From a virus, in the IMG/VR virus record IMGVR_UViG_3300044635_000400, positions 1 to 38,910 of that record: a stretch of 38,910 nucleotides of DNA; one strand, given 5' to 3'. The notes beneath the pieces were generated by a model that was given only the letters and a program-made list of their open reading frames with translations, was not told the DNA's origin and ran no database searches. Made by a program: the position numbers and the translations under genes. Within the stretch, counting starts at the first letter, position 1, and every line of letters begins with the position of its first letter. Below, one piece after another: positions 28,477-36,189 of this stretch.

Positions 28477-29906
28477 TAGGCAGTCGTTCCGCTGAGCAGC
28501 AGTTCAGCGCCCATAATGTAAATCCGTACAGGGTCGGTGCCTGACACTTCGTAGACGCGGTCGCGTATCTTCATCGTCGCGCCAAGGCGGCGCCAAATGG
28601 TACGATAGCCAGAACGGCCAATACGGCCCATCGACTTCCAGTGTTCGCTGGACCATGTGTGCCCGCCGTCGTCCGACCAGCGCAGCATGGCTTGCGGATT
28701 GCTGCCTTGGCCGTTGTTCAGGCCCACGCCTGTCTCGCAGTCAAGCTGCATGGAGTGCTGGATAGTACGCGCAAGGTTGTTAGCGCCTGTCGGCAGCGCG
28801 CGCCATGACCGCAGCCATTTCTGCGGTGCGCCATCGTCAGCGTATACGTTCAGGTCGAATGAATAAATCTTGCCGTTTTGATAGTCGCCGACGACCGTAG
28901 TGGCGTTGAAGAACATCTGGCTGCTGGCGCGGTGACGGTTAAACTCGCCGTTAGCAAACGACGCCCGCTCATGCCATGCGCCAGTGGCGACATCATACAC
29001 CCATGTGGTGTTGGCGGTGGGGAAGTTCAGAACGTAGAAGCTGTGGCCGTCCTGCTGATACGTGTAGCCGGTCGCGTCTGAGATGTCGGCATACTCTTGC
29101 ATCTGCCATTCGATAGCGTGCGTAGACACGCGCTGACCGATGTAGCCAGCGGCCCTGTAGACGATGCCTTGGCCGCGCGCGTCCTTACCTAGCCAATAGA
29201 CTTGGTTGTCCATCTTGGCGATGCTGTAGGGCGCCGCGCAACCTAGTTCGTTGAACGCACCTTGGATACGCGTCAGCGGGAAGTCGAGCAGCCCTGCGTC
29301 GTACCAAACTTCGGTCGAGTTGGTGCCAAACACCCACACTTCGCGGTGGTCAACAAAGATAGCGACCACATTGTCTGGATTGCCTTCGGCGCTGGCAAAC
29401 TCCAGCGGATCAACAGACAGGCCGTCGAGCAGCGATGTCACCCAGATTTTCTGCGTGCCGGGTTCGTTGAACGTAAAATAGCCGTCGATGTAGCCGACCG
29501 TGCCGGCGCCGGGGAAGTCAGGGTCGGTGATCTGCTGGAACACATCGGTGTTGGCGTTGTAGATGTAACCTAGCGGGTTAGCAGCTATGAATAGCTGCGT
29601 GCCGTTGTCAGCCATGCTGACAGGGCCAGTGCCGCCTACAGTGCCTTTGGCGACCGCGTTCCAGTTGCTGTCGATCTGATACAGCGTAGGGCCAGATACG
29701 GCATAGCCGTAGTCGCCATAGGTCCACAGCCCGCGGATAGGGCCAATGCCGATAGTCGCCAGCCGCGTGAGGCCGGGCGCGCGCTGAAGGAACGCTGGTT
29801 CCTTGCCGCCTTCAGGGACAATCTCAGGAAACAGGTTAACCATACGGTTGTCGGCGGCGTTGACGCTTCTAGCGACATACGCCGACCCAAGGATCGGCGT
29901 CTTCAT
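28476..29906 (-). CDS. P22 gp10-like DNA stabilisation / tail hub protein
   Basis: A 476-residue protein, very near the 472 of P22 gp10. Hallmarks: MKTPILGSAYVARSVNAADN, RMVNLFPEIVPEGGKEPAFL and an RAPGLTRLATIG start, then repeated beta blades (YGDYGYAVSGPTLYQID, GTQLFIAANPLGYIYN) and the conserved VWVFGTNSTEVWYDAG. In P22 this protein sits below gp4 and closes the portal channel after packaging. Confidence 0.92.
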   Translation of the reverse strand: MKTPILGSAYVARSVNAADNRMVNLFPEIVPEGGKEPAFLQRAPGLTRLATIGIGPIRGLWTYGDYGYAVSGPTLYQIDSNWNAVAKGTVGGTGPVSMADNGTQLFIAANPLGYIYNANTDVFQQITDPDFPGAGTVGYIDGYFTFNEPGTQKIWVTSLLDGLSVDPLEFASAEGNPDNVVAIFVDHREVWVFGTNSTEVWYDAGLLDFPLTRIQGAFNELGCAAPYSIAKMDNQVYWLGKDARGQGIVYRAAGYIGQRVSTHAIEWQMQEYADISDATGYTYQQDGHSFYVLNFPTANTTWVYDVATGAWHERASFANGEFNRHRASSQMFFNATTVVGDYQNGKIYSFDLNVYADDGAPQKWLRSWRALPTGANNLARTIQHSMQLDCETGVGLNNGQGSNPQAMLRWSDDGGHTWSSEHWKSMGRIGRSGYRTIWRRLGATMKIRDRVYEVSGTDPVRIYIMGAELLLSGTTA

Positions 29907-30616
29907 TAGTAGTTCCCGGCGTAGATGTTGAACCGCTGACGTGAAGCAATCAGGCTGTACGGTACCGACATGATGTCATCAGGGTTGTTGATGCGCTTGA
30001 TGTTACGCTTCGACGACATCGCCAAACGGCGGACTTGCGATGAAGGCTCCGTGCCAAACTCAGGGGCCATTTCGCAGGCCAAGTTATAGCGGAACGCACG
30101 CAGATAGCCGGGCGGGAAGTGCAGTTGCGTTGCCAGCGTCGCAGGCTGCGTCAGTTCTTCAACCGAAATGAAATGCCATGTCAGGTCCGCTGTGGGGCGC
30201 GGATAGATAAACATTTCAATGTCAGGGTACGTCATGTTGACGAAAATAACTTGCGGAAATGTCGATGTGACGGACTTGACCGCGATACCGTTATACTGCT
30301 GCTGGTTGATAAATTTGATGCCGTAGCTGACGCCGGTGCCGGGCTGGACGAAGTACGTCGAGTCATCAAGCAGAACAGGACGGTTGCCGACAAAGTCGCC
30401 GGAAGGCCCAAGCGTGCGCGATATTTGCCCTGCGGGCCATATGAATACTTGGTCTTGTGTTGCAAAGACGGACAGGCGCTCTGTGTTCCAGCTATCAATC
30501 ATCTGGTTCATGGCGCGCAGTGCGTCTTGCGATGTCTCAGCCGATGGAACTTCGCCTTCTGCCAGAACGCCTAGCAGCCTAAGCGATCCGTTAATGATGT
30601 CCCCAGCCGTTTCCAT
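29906..30616 (-). CDS. P22 gp4-like head completion/tail accessory factor
   Basis: A 236-residue protein starting METAGDIINGSLRLLGVLAE, GEVPSAETSQDALRAMNQMI, the classical start of P22_Tail-4 proteins, and ending with AFRYNLACEMAPEFGTEPSS and RRLAMSSKRNIKRINN. It is longer than P22 gp4 (166 residues) but normal for environmental relatives. It should bind the portal after packaging and recruit the gp10-like protein. Its stop overlaps the next start by one base. Confidence 0.92.
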   Translation of the reverse strand: METAGDIINGSLRLLGVLAEGEVPSAETSQDALRAMNQMIDSWNTERLSVFATQDQVFIWPAGQISRTLGPSGDFVGNRPVLLDDSTYFVQPGTGVSYGIKFINQQQYNGIAVKSVTSTFPQVIFVNMTYPDIEMFIYPRPTADLTWHFISVEELTQPATLATQLHFPPGYLRAFRYNLACEMAPEFGTEPSSQVRRLAMSSKRNIKRINNPDDIMSVPYSLIASRQRFNIYAGNY

Positions 30617-30619
30617 TGG

Positions 30620-30799
30620 TTAGTCTTCCTGCGTTGTGCGGCGGCGACTATTGCGCGCCGGCATTTCGTTTACTGGCGCCTCTACAGGCGCGTCAGGATT
30701 ATAGCGTTCCCAGCCAAAATATTCATCAGAAATCGCTTCTTCTTCTGAAATAGCGACTTTTGCGCCGTGGACTTCGTGAACAAGATATATAGCAGCCAT
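30620..30799 (-). CDS. Small acidic protein, 59 aa
   Basis: ATG 30799 to TAA 30620, three bases before the gp4-like start. The sequence MAAIYLVHEVHGAKVAISEE, EAISDEYFGWERYNPDAPVE, APVNEMPARNSRRRTTQED starts as a beta hairpin and ends in a disordered basic tail. It fills the gap exactly. Similar short proteins occur between decoration and gp4-like genes, without known role. Confidence 0.7.
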   Translation of the reverse strand: MAAIYLVHEVHGAKVAISEEEAISDEYFGWERYNPDAPVEAPVNEMPARNSRRRTTQED

Positions 30800-30814
30800 A
30801 GAAACTCCGTAAAA

Positions 30815-30836
30815 TGGACGGCCCGAAAGCCGTCCA
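30815..30836 (-). terminator. Hairpin/terminator after 104-aa gene
   Basis: TGGACGGC (30815-30822) pairs with GCCGTCCA (30829-30836) around 6 bases. Read on the minus strand, the stem is followed by TTTTA. It would cut transcription between head decoration-type genes and the gp4-like operon part, at least partly. Confidence 0.6.
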
Positions 30837-30841
30837 CTATA

Positions 30842-31156
30842 TTAGCTGATCGCCATGAACTGCCACTTGGTGCCGTCCGCATAGAACAGCTTGCCACGGC
30901 CAGTAGCGTTCGTCGTAATGCCGAGCGAACCTACAGGTGCGGAAGTGGTTGTTGTGTTAGCGGTAATCGCCGTGCTGAGAATGTAAACACCTGCGTTAAG
31001 ATTGGCGGCTACTTCGTCGCCTGTTGTTTCGATTGTCGAAGCAACCACGCCGCCGTTGGCGACGAGCGCGCCGGTGGCGACAATAGCGCCGCTAACCGTG
31101 ACGCTTTCAAACTCAGGATCGGCGTAAGCAACGCCTACTGCTTTAGTATTGGGCAT
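30842..31156 (-). CDS. Head-associated beta protein, 104 aa
   Basis: MPNTKAVGVAYADPEFESVT, then VSGAIVATGALVANGGVVAS and a C-terminal GRGKLFYADGTKWQFMAI. The repetitive Ala/Val/Gly/Thr strands suggest a trimeric beta structure like short head fibres or capsid decorations. CAGGAG precedes the ATG. It is framed by hairpins on both sides, as expected of a highly expressed structural gene. Confidence 0.75.
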   Translation of the reverse strand: MPNTKAVGVAYADPEFESVTVSGAIVATGALVANGGVVASTIETTGDEVAANLNAGVYILSTAITANTTTTSAPVGSLGITTNATGRGKLFYADGTKWQFMAIS

Positions 31157-31176
31157 AATTGTTCTCCTGAAAAGGA

Positions 31177-31198
31177 TGCCCCGACCGTAGCCGGGGCA
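31177..31198 (-). other. Intergenic hairpin between head genes
   Basis: TGCCCCG (31177-31183) pairs with CGGGGCA (31192-31198), 8-base loop. On the minus strand it is followed by TCCTTTTC, then the AGGAG of the next gene. A weak terminator or mRNA-stabilising stem. Confidence 0.55.
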
Positions 31199-31204
31199 AA
31201 CCTA

Positions 31205-31603
31205 TTAGCCAGCGATGCGGTACAGGTTGTACGTTGTCGCGCTGGTTTTAACAGCACGGAACAACACGCTGCGCGATGCAACGCCTGTACCAACGCCAAC
31301 CAGCGTCCAGCCTGTGCCTGCCGTGATGGTAGGAACGCCGGTGCTGGTAGCAATCAAAGCAAACTCAAACGACGAGTTAACTTTGGCGCTGCTAACGTCA
31401 GCGTCAACAACGCTAACAGCAGGAAGCGCAAGGTCAGCAGTGCTGCTTGACGTGTATACAACTGCGCCGCCAGCCAAATCGGCAGTGGTCAGCGTAACAC
31501 CCGCGGTGTACGCGGTAGGGATTGCGGATACGCCCAGCGTGACTTCGCCGAGGTTGCCGTCGCCAACTTGATAACCGCCGGCGCCATTAGGTAGAATAGC
31601 CAT
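31205..31603 (-). CDS. Probable capsid decoration/head protein, 132 aa
   Basis: MAILPNGAGGYQVGDGNLGE, then VTLGVSAIPTAYTAGVTLTT and GWTLVGVGTGVASRSVLFRA. Ala/Thr/Val/Gly-rich beta protein located directly after the coat gene and a terminator-like stem, with AAAGGA before its ATG. Capsid decoration is the natural guess; no family is recognised. Confidence 0.75.
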   Translation of the reverse strand: MAILPNGAGGYQVGDGNLGEVTLGVSAIPTAYTAGVTLTTADLAGGAVVYTSSSTADLALPAVSVVDADVSSAKVNSSFEFALIATSTGVPTITAGTGWTLVGVGTGVASRSVLFRAVKTSATTYNLYRIAG

Positions 31604-31625
31604 GATATAAATCCTTTAAAAAGTT

Positions 31626-31649
31626 TGGCCCCCGGCGAACCGAGGGCCA
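31626..31649 (-). terminator. Terminator-like hairpin after coat gene
   Basis: TGGCCC-C-CGG pairs with CCG-A-GGGCCA around the tetraloop CGAA, with one C-A mismatch. On the minus strand it is followed by AAACTTTTTAAA. It begins 9 bases after the coat stop, a typical place for a partial terminator or a 3'-protecting stem that raises coat mRNA relative to downstream genes. Confidence 0.65.
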
Positions 31650-31657
31650 TGTTTAAA

Positions 31658-32866
31658 TTAACCCCACATCCGGACGGCCATTTGCGGACGGATCGTGCTG
31701 TAGCCATACAGAACGTCAATACGGCAAGGCATACGGTCGTTGTTGATGTCGTACTGACGAACAACGCGAAGCGAGATGCCGTTGTGTACCTGACGCGAAG
31801 CCATATCTACGCCTTGTGGGAGCAGAAGGTCGGCGGTTGCGAAGGTGATGGCGTCCTTGTGGTATACAAGGTTCTGAGCGTACTGACCGCCTGAAGCACC
31901 GACAAAAACAACTGCTTGGCTGTTGGCAGGCAGTGCATTGACGGTAGCAAGCGCGTGACCAGCCGAGTAGATCGGTGCAACAGTGAGGCTGCCTGCGCCA
32001 GAGCCGTTGAGCAAGACATCAGCCAATGCAACGAACTGGAACAACGAACCTGTGCTTTCACGGGTCTGTGGGTTGACAGCAAAGCAACCGTTTACAGTGA
32101 ACACGTCACCAGCCTTGACGGTGTCGTTAGCGCCAGCGCCAGTGATGGCGATGGTGGTTGCGCCTTCTGCCGTTACAGCAGCCGAAGTCGAACCGCCAGT
32201 TGCGTCACGCGTACCAGTGGTGAACTGCTTGATGGACTGCGACATATTGATTTCGTCGAAACCAAGTACGCCAGTACCCATCATGCCGTTCTTGAACTGC
32301 TTGCTGATCGTGTCAGTTGGGTTGAATAGACCCTTCATGCCTTCGACCAAACCAGCGTTTGCGGCTGGGTTGACAGTGGCATAACGTGGCGACATCACGG
32401 CAGCGTTTTCGTTCAGCTTCTGCTGTGCAGCAAGAAGAACAGCCGAAGTAGCTGGCGTAGTGCCGGGCGTGCCGACAGTGTTACCGATGGTCAAGAACGA
32501 GTTTGCAACGTCAGCGTCGATGCTAGAAGCAAGCTGCGAGATACGTGGCTTGAGAACGCGCTCTGCGAAATCGTCCAACTGCATGGTCAATTCAGCAGTC
32601 GTGAAGTTAACGCCGATGTGCTTCTGGTTGGCAACGGTCAGAGTTGTGAACTGCTCGTTGTCGTCCTGTACCTGAAGGGCTGCGCCATCAGTTACAAGTG
32701 CGCGGTCTGGAAGACGGATACGCAGGGTTGAACCAATTTTAGCACCTTCAACAGCAAAGCTGTCGTCGTACTGACGGTTTACGTTACGTGTAAGAACAAG
32801 GTTGTTTTCGAGAATCTCAAGCGCCTTGCGCGTGATCATGTCGATTGTTAAAATCGAGTTAGACAT
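31658..32866 (-). CDS. Major capsid protein (P22 coat family)
   Basis: A 402-residue coat protein (P22 gp5 has 430). Family features: MSNSILTIDMITRKALEILE, NNLVLTRNVNRQYDDSFAVE, GAKIGSTLRIRLPDRALV at the N-terminus; VTAEGATTIAITGAGANDTV and the Ig-like inserted region in the middle; DINNDRMPCRIDVLYGYSTI near the end. It forms the icosahedral shell around the scaffold. AGGA precedes ATG 32866, just after the scaffold gene. Confidence 0.94.
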   Translation of the reverse strand: MSNSILTIDMITRKALEILENNLVLTRNVNRQYDDSFAVEGAKIGSTLRIRLPDRALVTDGAALQVQDDNEQFTTLTVANQKHIGVNFTTAELTMQLDDFAERVLKPRISQLASSIDADVANSFLTIGNTVGTPGTTPATSAVLLAAQQKLNENAAVMSPRYATVNPAANAGLVEGMKGLFNPTDTISKQFKNGMMGTGVLGFDEINMSQSIKQFTTGTRDATGGSTSAAVTAEGATTIAITGAGANDTVKAGDVFTVNGCFAVNPQTRESTGSLFQFVALADVLLNGSGAGSLTVAPIYSAGHALATVNALPANSQAVVFVGASGGQYAQNLVYHKDAITFATADLLLPQGVDMASRQVHNGISLRVVRQYDINNDRMPCRIDVLYGYSTIRPQMAVRMWG

Positions 32867-32881
32867 GGTAATAATCCTAAA

Positions 32882-33670
32882 TTATCTGTTGCGTTGTGCC
32901 TCGAACTTCTTGATCTGCCGTAGCCGTTCTGCCTCAATCCAATCTGACGTACTCATGGACTTTACGGCCCGTGGGTCTGTCGTATCAAATGTCGGCGCAC
33001 CAGAGGTGCGGGCAGTGACAGGTGCAATCGGTGCCGGGGCGTTGGAGGTTTTTTTGAACGTAGGTTCGGCTGTAAGCCGCGCCTCGATCATACCAATTTC
33101 CCTAGCTTGCAAAATGGGGTCCATACGCGAGATACGCTGGGCGTCTTTAGTGTTGATGCCTAAGTGATAAATCACGTCGGGACCAATATCGGACGCTTGT
33201 ATTGCCATCGCCATCGCGTCGGTGATTGGAAGGTTGGGGTTGTATGCGACTTGTTCAAAGTCGTCATATTTGTCCCGCGCTGCCTCTTCACGTTCGTGAT
33301 AAGACTCTAGCATTGCACGTTGCTGGCTGTCCTTTTCACGGCGTGCCAGCAGTTCTTCGGCTTTACGTTCGGCCAAAACCTCTGCGTAATCCTCATAAGT
33401 CTCAAATTGATCAGGGGTAATGTCGTGGATCGGCTGCTGCCGCGCCTGCATTTCCTCTGCTCTTTGAGCCTGTTCGCGTTCCCATTTACGCTGCTCTCTT
33501 GCGAGTCGTTTGCCTACAATGGCGTCCAAGTCTTCTTGTGTGAAGGTCTTGGGTGCTTCCTGCTCAGCAGACTGCTCTTCCGGCGTCGTGTTTTCTACAG
33601 GCTCGATTGCTGCCGTGGCTTCGAGTTCTGGCGCGGAGGCATCCGCTTCGGTAAAGACATTATCGTCCAT
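32882..33670 (-). CDS. Scaffolding protein
   Basis: A 262-residue acidic, highly helical protein (P22 gp8 has 303). The N-terminal 45 residues are Glu/Ala-rich and disordered, followed by TFTQEDLDAIVGKRLAREQR, a common start of phage scaffold cores, a long charged coiled coil, and a basic C-terminus (EAERLRQIKKFEAQRNR), which in P22 binds coat. AAGGG lies 6 bases before the ATG. Directly upstream of coat, as usual. Confidence 0.9.
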   Translation of the reverse strand: MDDNVFTEADASAPELEATAAIEPVENTTPEEQSAEQEAPKTFTQEDLDAIVGKRLAREQRKWEREQAQRAEEMQARQQPIHDITPDQFETYEDYAEVLAERKAEELLARREKDSQQRAMLESYHEREEAARDKYDDFEQVAYNPNLPITDAMAMAIQASDIGPDVIYHLGINTKDAQRISRMDPILQAREIGMIEARLTAEPTFKKTSNAPAPIAPVTARTSGAPTFDTTDPRAVKSMSTSDWIEAERLRQIKKFEAQRNR

Positions 33671-33690
33671 GTTTAACCCTTAAAGAGTTC

Positions 33691-33745
33691 CTGATGAGCC
33701 GCATCAGTACGGTTGGTGGCTAGACTACATCATTTGATGCAGTCT
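33691..33745 (-). other. Two small hairpins upstream of scaffold gene
   Basis: CTGATG/CATCAG (33691-33696 and 33702-33707), and AGACT-A-CATCA/TGATG-C-AGTCT (33722-33745, one mismatch, 2-base loop). They lie in the 85 bases between the 87-residue gene and the scaffold gene. No T-run. They may separate expression of the tail-fibre part of the operon from scaffold and coat. Confidence 0.45.
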
Positions 33746-33755
33746 GGCAATATTG

Positions 33756-34019
33756 TTACGCTTCTACTTCTGGCAGTGCGTTCTTAGCTTGTTCTGCGGC
33801 ATAGGCAGCTACCACTTCGGCAGTGTGCGTCGCGGCGCATATTGCCTGCACGCGGGCGTCTTCTGCGCTGTAGTCATCGCCGGGGGCGACAACGTGACGG
33901 TGGAAGGTTCCGCTGATCTGTTCGCCGTCTTCGAGGATGGCGGTCTTAGTGCGAACCTGCACTGAGCCATTCTCAAGAACTTCAATCTTATCGACCACTG
34001 CAATTTTCTCTAAAGCCAT
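33756..34019 (-). CDS. Small protein between fibre and scaffold genes, 87 aa
   Basis: ATG 34019 has GGAG 7 bases upstream, preferred to an in-frame TTG at 34031. MALEKIAVVDKIEVLENGSV, then QVRTKTAILEDGEQISGTFH and RHVVAPGDDYSAED. The beta-rich N-terminal half with RTKTAILEDG is shared by many tail-adjacent phage proteins; a C-terminal helix follows. A role in tail fibre assembly is an inference from context. Confidence 0.8.
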   Translation of the reverse strand: MALEKIAVVDKIEVLENGSVQVRTKTAILEDGEQISGTFHRHVVAPGDDYSAEDARVQAICAATHTAEVVAAYAAEQAKNALPEVEA

Positions 34020-34059
34020 TTTAATCTCCAATCAAAATCAAGAAATTGTGTGTTAGTTT

Positions 34060-35349
34060 TTAGCCGGGGTACATACGGCGCATTACGATCTTATAGCTTA
34101 GGCCGTAAGACGATCCAGTGACGTTCATTTGCACAGTGTTGCTGCTTAAACGCAACCACGCTGGTGTTGAACCTGAATAGCTACGCAGCGTGCCGTTCAT
34201 AATTGTGCCTGAGTCAAAACCCGTGCTTTGATCGGAAGACCCTGCGTAGCAAGTATACTCATACATCGCTTTTAGATTGACGGCAGTACCTGTAACTTCA
34301 GCAGCAGGGATTGTGTATACCGTTGTCCATGTGGCTGAAGTCAGCGTTCCGGACTCGACATCCATAGTCTGATTACCAAACTGAACGCTTCCGCCAGCAA
34401 GCGGCACAGTTACGTTTTCGCCGATGACTAAATCGCGGCCAGTATAGCTGTCAGCGTTCAATCGCGCCATCGTATGATCGTAACCAAACGATACATCCCA
34501 GCCGCGCTCCGCGTCTGGAACGCCAGAGTAAGTAATTACGTCTGCGGCTGTGCCAGTGCCGTCGCCGTATATTGTGCGGATAGTTACTTCCGCGTCAACG
34601 GCTACGATATTTCGCAAGTTCGCTTCAAAATATGGAAAGTTAAGGTTTGCCGTTCCGCCTGCCAAATGCAACGCGCCGTCGTTGGTGCTTGTGCTTCCGC
34701 TCAATTCCATGACAAGGCCGTCATAGATCATGTCTACTGCGCCTGTTTGCGTGACGCCGCGTGTGCATCCTGTCACATACGCACGATCAACGCGCACAGC
34801 AGTGCATTGCGTGCCTACAGGGTTTTGCTGAAAGCTAAGGCCGTATGTGCAGCTATTAGCTGTAAAATTAGAAACGCCAACATAAACGCATCCGCGAAGT
34901 TCAAGCCCTGCGCCGCTAAAGTTTTTTGCCCAAATGTCATTAAATTGAGCGTAGCTAGTATTTACCGACAAGATGCCGTAATTTTGCAAGCCGTCTGTTT
35001 TGCTGCCGTTGGAGTCTAAGGTTAAGTTAGACATATAGAAAAATTGTTTTGTTGGGTAGCTTGGCGATGGGGAAGACAACAAAAAGATTTGAGATTGCAC
35101 AGCCGTATACAGCTTCAATACCGCATTGCCGTGGCCGGTTATGGTTTTTACGGCGCTGGTAGCGGTAATGGTAATGCTGCTGTTTACGCGATAGTTACCT
35201 TCAGGGATGACAATATCGGTTGCACCTGAGTCAATGGCGGCCTGAATGGCTGGCTGACTATCGGCAACACCCGTCGGATCAGCACCAAAATCAAGCACGT
35301 TTGTCGGTGCGCCCGTGATTAACGAATAGGATGCTTTTGTAAGAGACAT
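34060..35349 (-). CDS. Tailspike-like pectate-lyase-fold protein, 429 aa
   Basis: Starts MSLTKASYSLITGAPTNVLD, then FGADPTGVADSQPAIQAAID, the glycosidase/pectate-lyase-3 entry motif of phage tailspikes. A beta-helix (residues about 45-310) with many NGS/NNS turns is followed by a C-terminal beta domain ending SYGLSYKIVMRRMYPG. It probably binds or cleaves a host surface polysaccharide. It lacks the long virion-binding N-terminus of the 762-residue fibre, so it may attach through another fibre. Confidence 0.85.
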   Translation of the reverse strand: MSLTKASYSLITGAPTNVLDFGADPTGVADSQPAIQAAIDSGATDIVIPEGNYRVNSSITITATSAVKTITGHGNAVLKLYTAVQSQIFLLSSPSPSYPTKQFFYMSNLTLDSNGSKTDGLQNYGILSVNTSYAQFNDIWAKNFSGAGLELRGCVYVGVSNFTANSCTYGLSFQQNPVGTQCTAVRVDRAYVTGCTRGVTQTGAVDMIYDGLVMELSGSTSTNDGALHLAGGTANLNFPYFEANLRNIVAVDAEVTIRTIYGDGTGTAADVITYSGVPDAERGWDVSFGYDHTMARLNADSYTGRDLVIGENVTVPLAGGSVQFGNQTMDVESGTLTSATWTTVYTIPAAEVTGTAVNLKAMYEYTCYAGSSDQSTGFDSGTIMNGTLRSYSGSTPAWLRLSSNTVQMNVTGSSYGLSYKIVMRRMYPG

Positions 35350-35359
35350 TTTTATATCC

Positions 35360-36178
35360 TTAGACGAAATACGTCATCATAAAATCAACGCGCTTTCCGC
35401 TTATGCTTGTATACGAAATCCCCGCGCCAGCGGCAGTAAATAAGCTAATTGTTGAAGCACTTGGGTTTCCGTACAAAAAGAAAACATTTCCAAAATCTGT
35501 GTAGCGTAAACTTCCGCCTGAACCTGTTGCACCGGAGGCAAAAGGAAGACCCGTTATGGTTGCGACGCCGGCATCTACTTGTACGGGGAAAGTTAATGTG
35601 CCGATAACCGTAACTTGACGCCCCACCTTTGTGTAAACGCCCGATACCGAAGTAGCTGACCCTACGCCACTTGCAGGCGTCCAAGTGCCTTCCTCATAAT
35701 CATTCAGCAATTCGCTGGTCATGCCAGCAGCGTGCGTGGCTGCGCTAAAGTCGATGCCTTTGCCAGCGGTGCCGATCTTCAAGTTATCTGTTTCAACCGT
35801 GACAAGACCATCGTAACGGACAGTTAGCTTATCGCTGGGTGTGCCAATGGTCGTGCCAAACGCCAAGCTATGCACATCAACGCCGCCGCCTTGGGTAGCT
35901 TTAATGTAGGCTCCGTAGCCGTCAAAAGGTGCAGTTGACGAACTTGACATCCGAAGAATCACAGTGCGTCCAGCGCCGTTATCCGAATACTGGAGACGGC
36001 ATTCTTGGTTAGCTGCGCCAGAGTTTGCGGTAAAATCTTTCATGCTGACACTTTTGCCAGTAGTAAGATTATCAACGCTAACTTTGACCGTGCTGCCGCT
36101 CTGCACGATAGGCAAAACTTCTGTTCCCGCTAACGGGGTAGATGCAGCAGTTAATGCAGATATTTTTTTATCAGCCAT
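35360..36178 (-). CDS. Tail fibre-like protein, 272 aa
   Basis: ATG 36178 (AAGGAA 8 bases upstream) is chosen over a longer frame to 36214. The start MADKKISALTAASTPLAGTE, VLPIVQSGSTVKVSVDNL is a well-known adaptor motif of phage fibres. The centre repeats beta strands; ELLNDYEEGTWTPASGVG is a conserved fibre signature. The C-terminal 90 residues are probably a receptor-binding knob. Confidence 0.85.
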   Translation of the reverse strand: MADKKISALTAASTPLAGTEVLPIVQSGSTVKVSVDNLTTGKSVSMKDFTANSGAANQECRLQYSDNGAGRTVILRMSSSSTAPFDGYGAYIKATQGGGVDVHSLAFGTTIGTPSDKLTVRYDGLVTVETDNLKIGTAGKGIDFSAATHAAGMTSELLNDYEEGTWTPASGVGSATSVSGVYTKVGRQVTVIGTLTFPVQVDAGVATITGLPFASGATGSGGSLRYTDFGNVFFLYGNPSASTISLFTAAGAGISYTSISGKRVDFMMTYFV

Positions 36179-36189
36179 TTCAAATTTCC

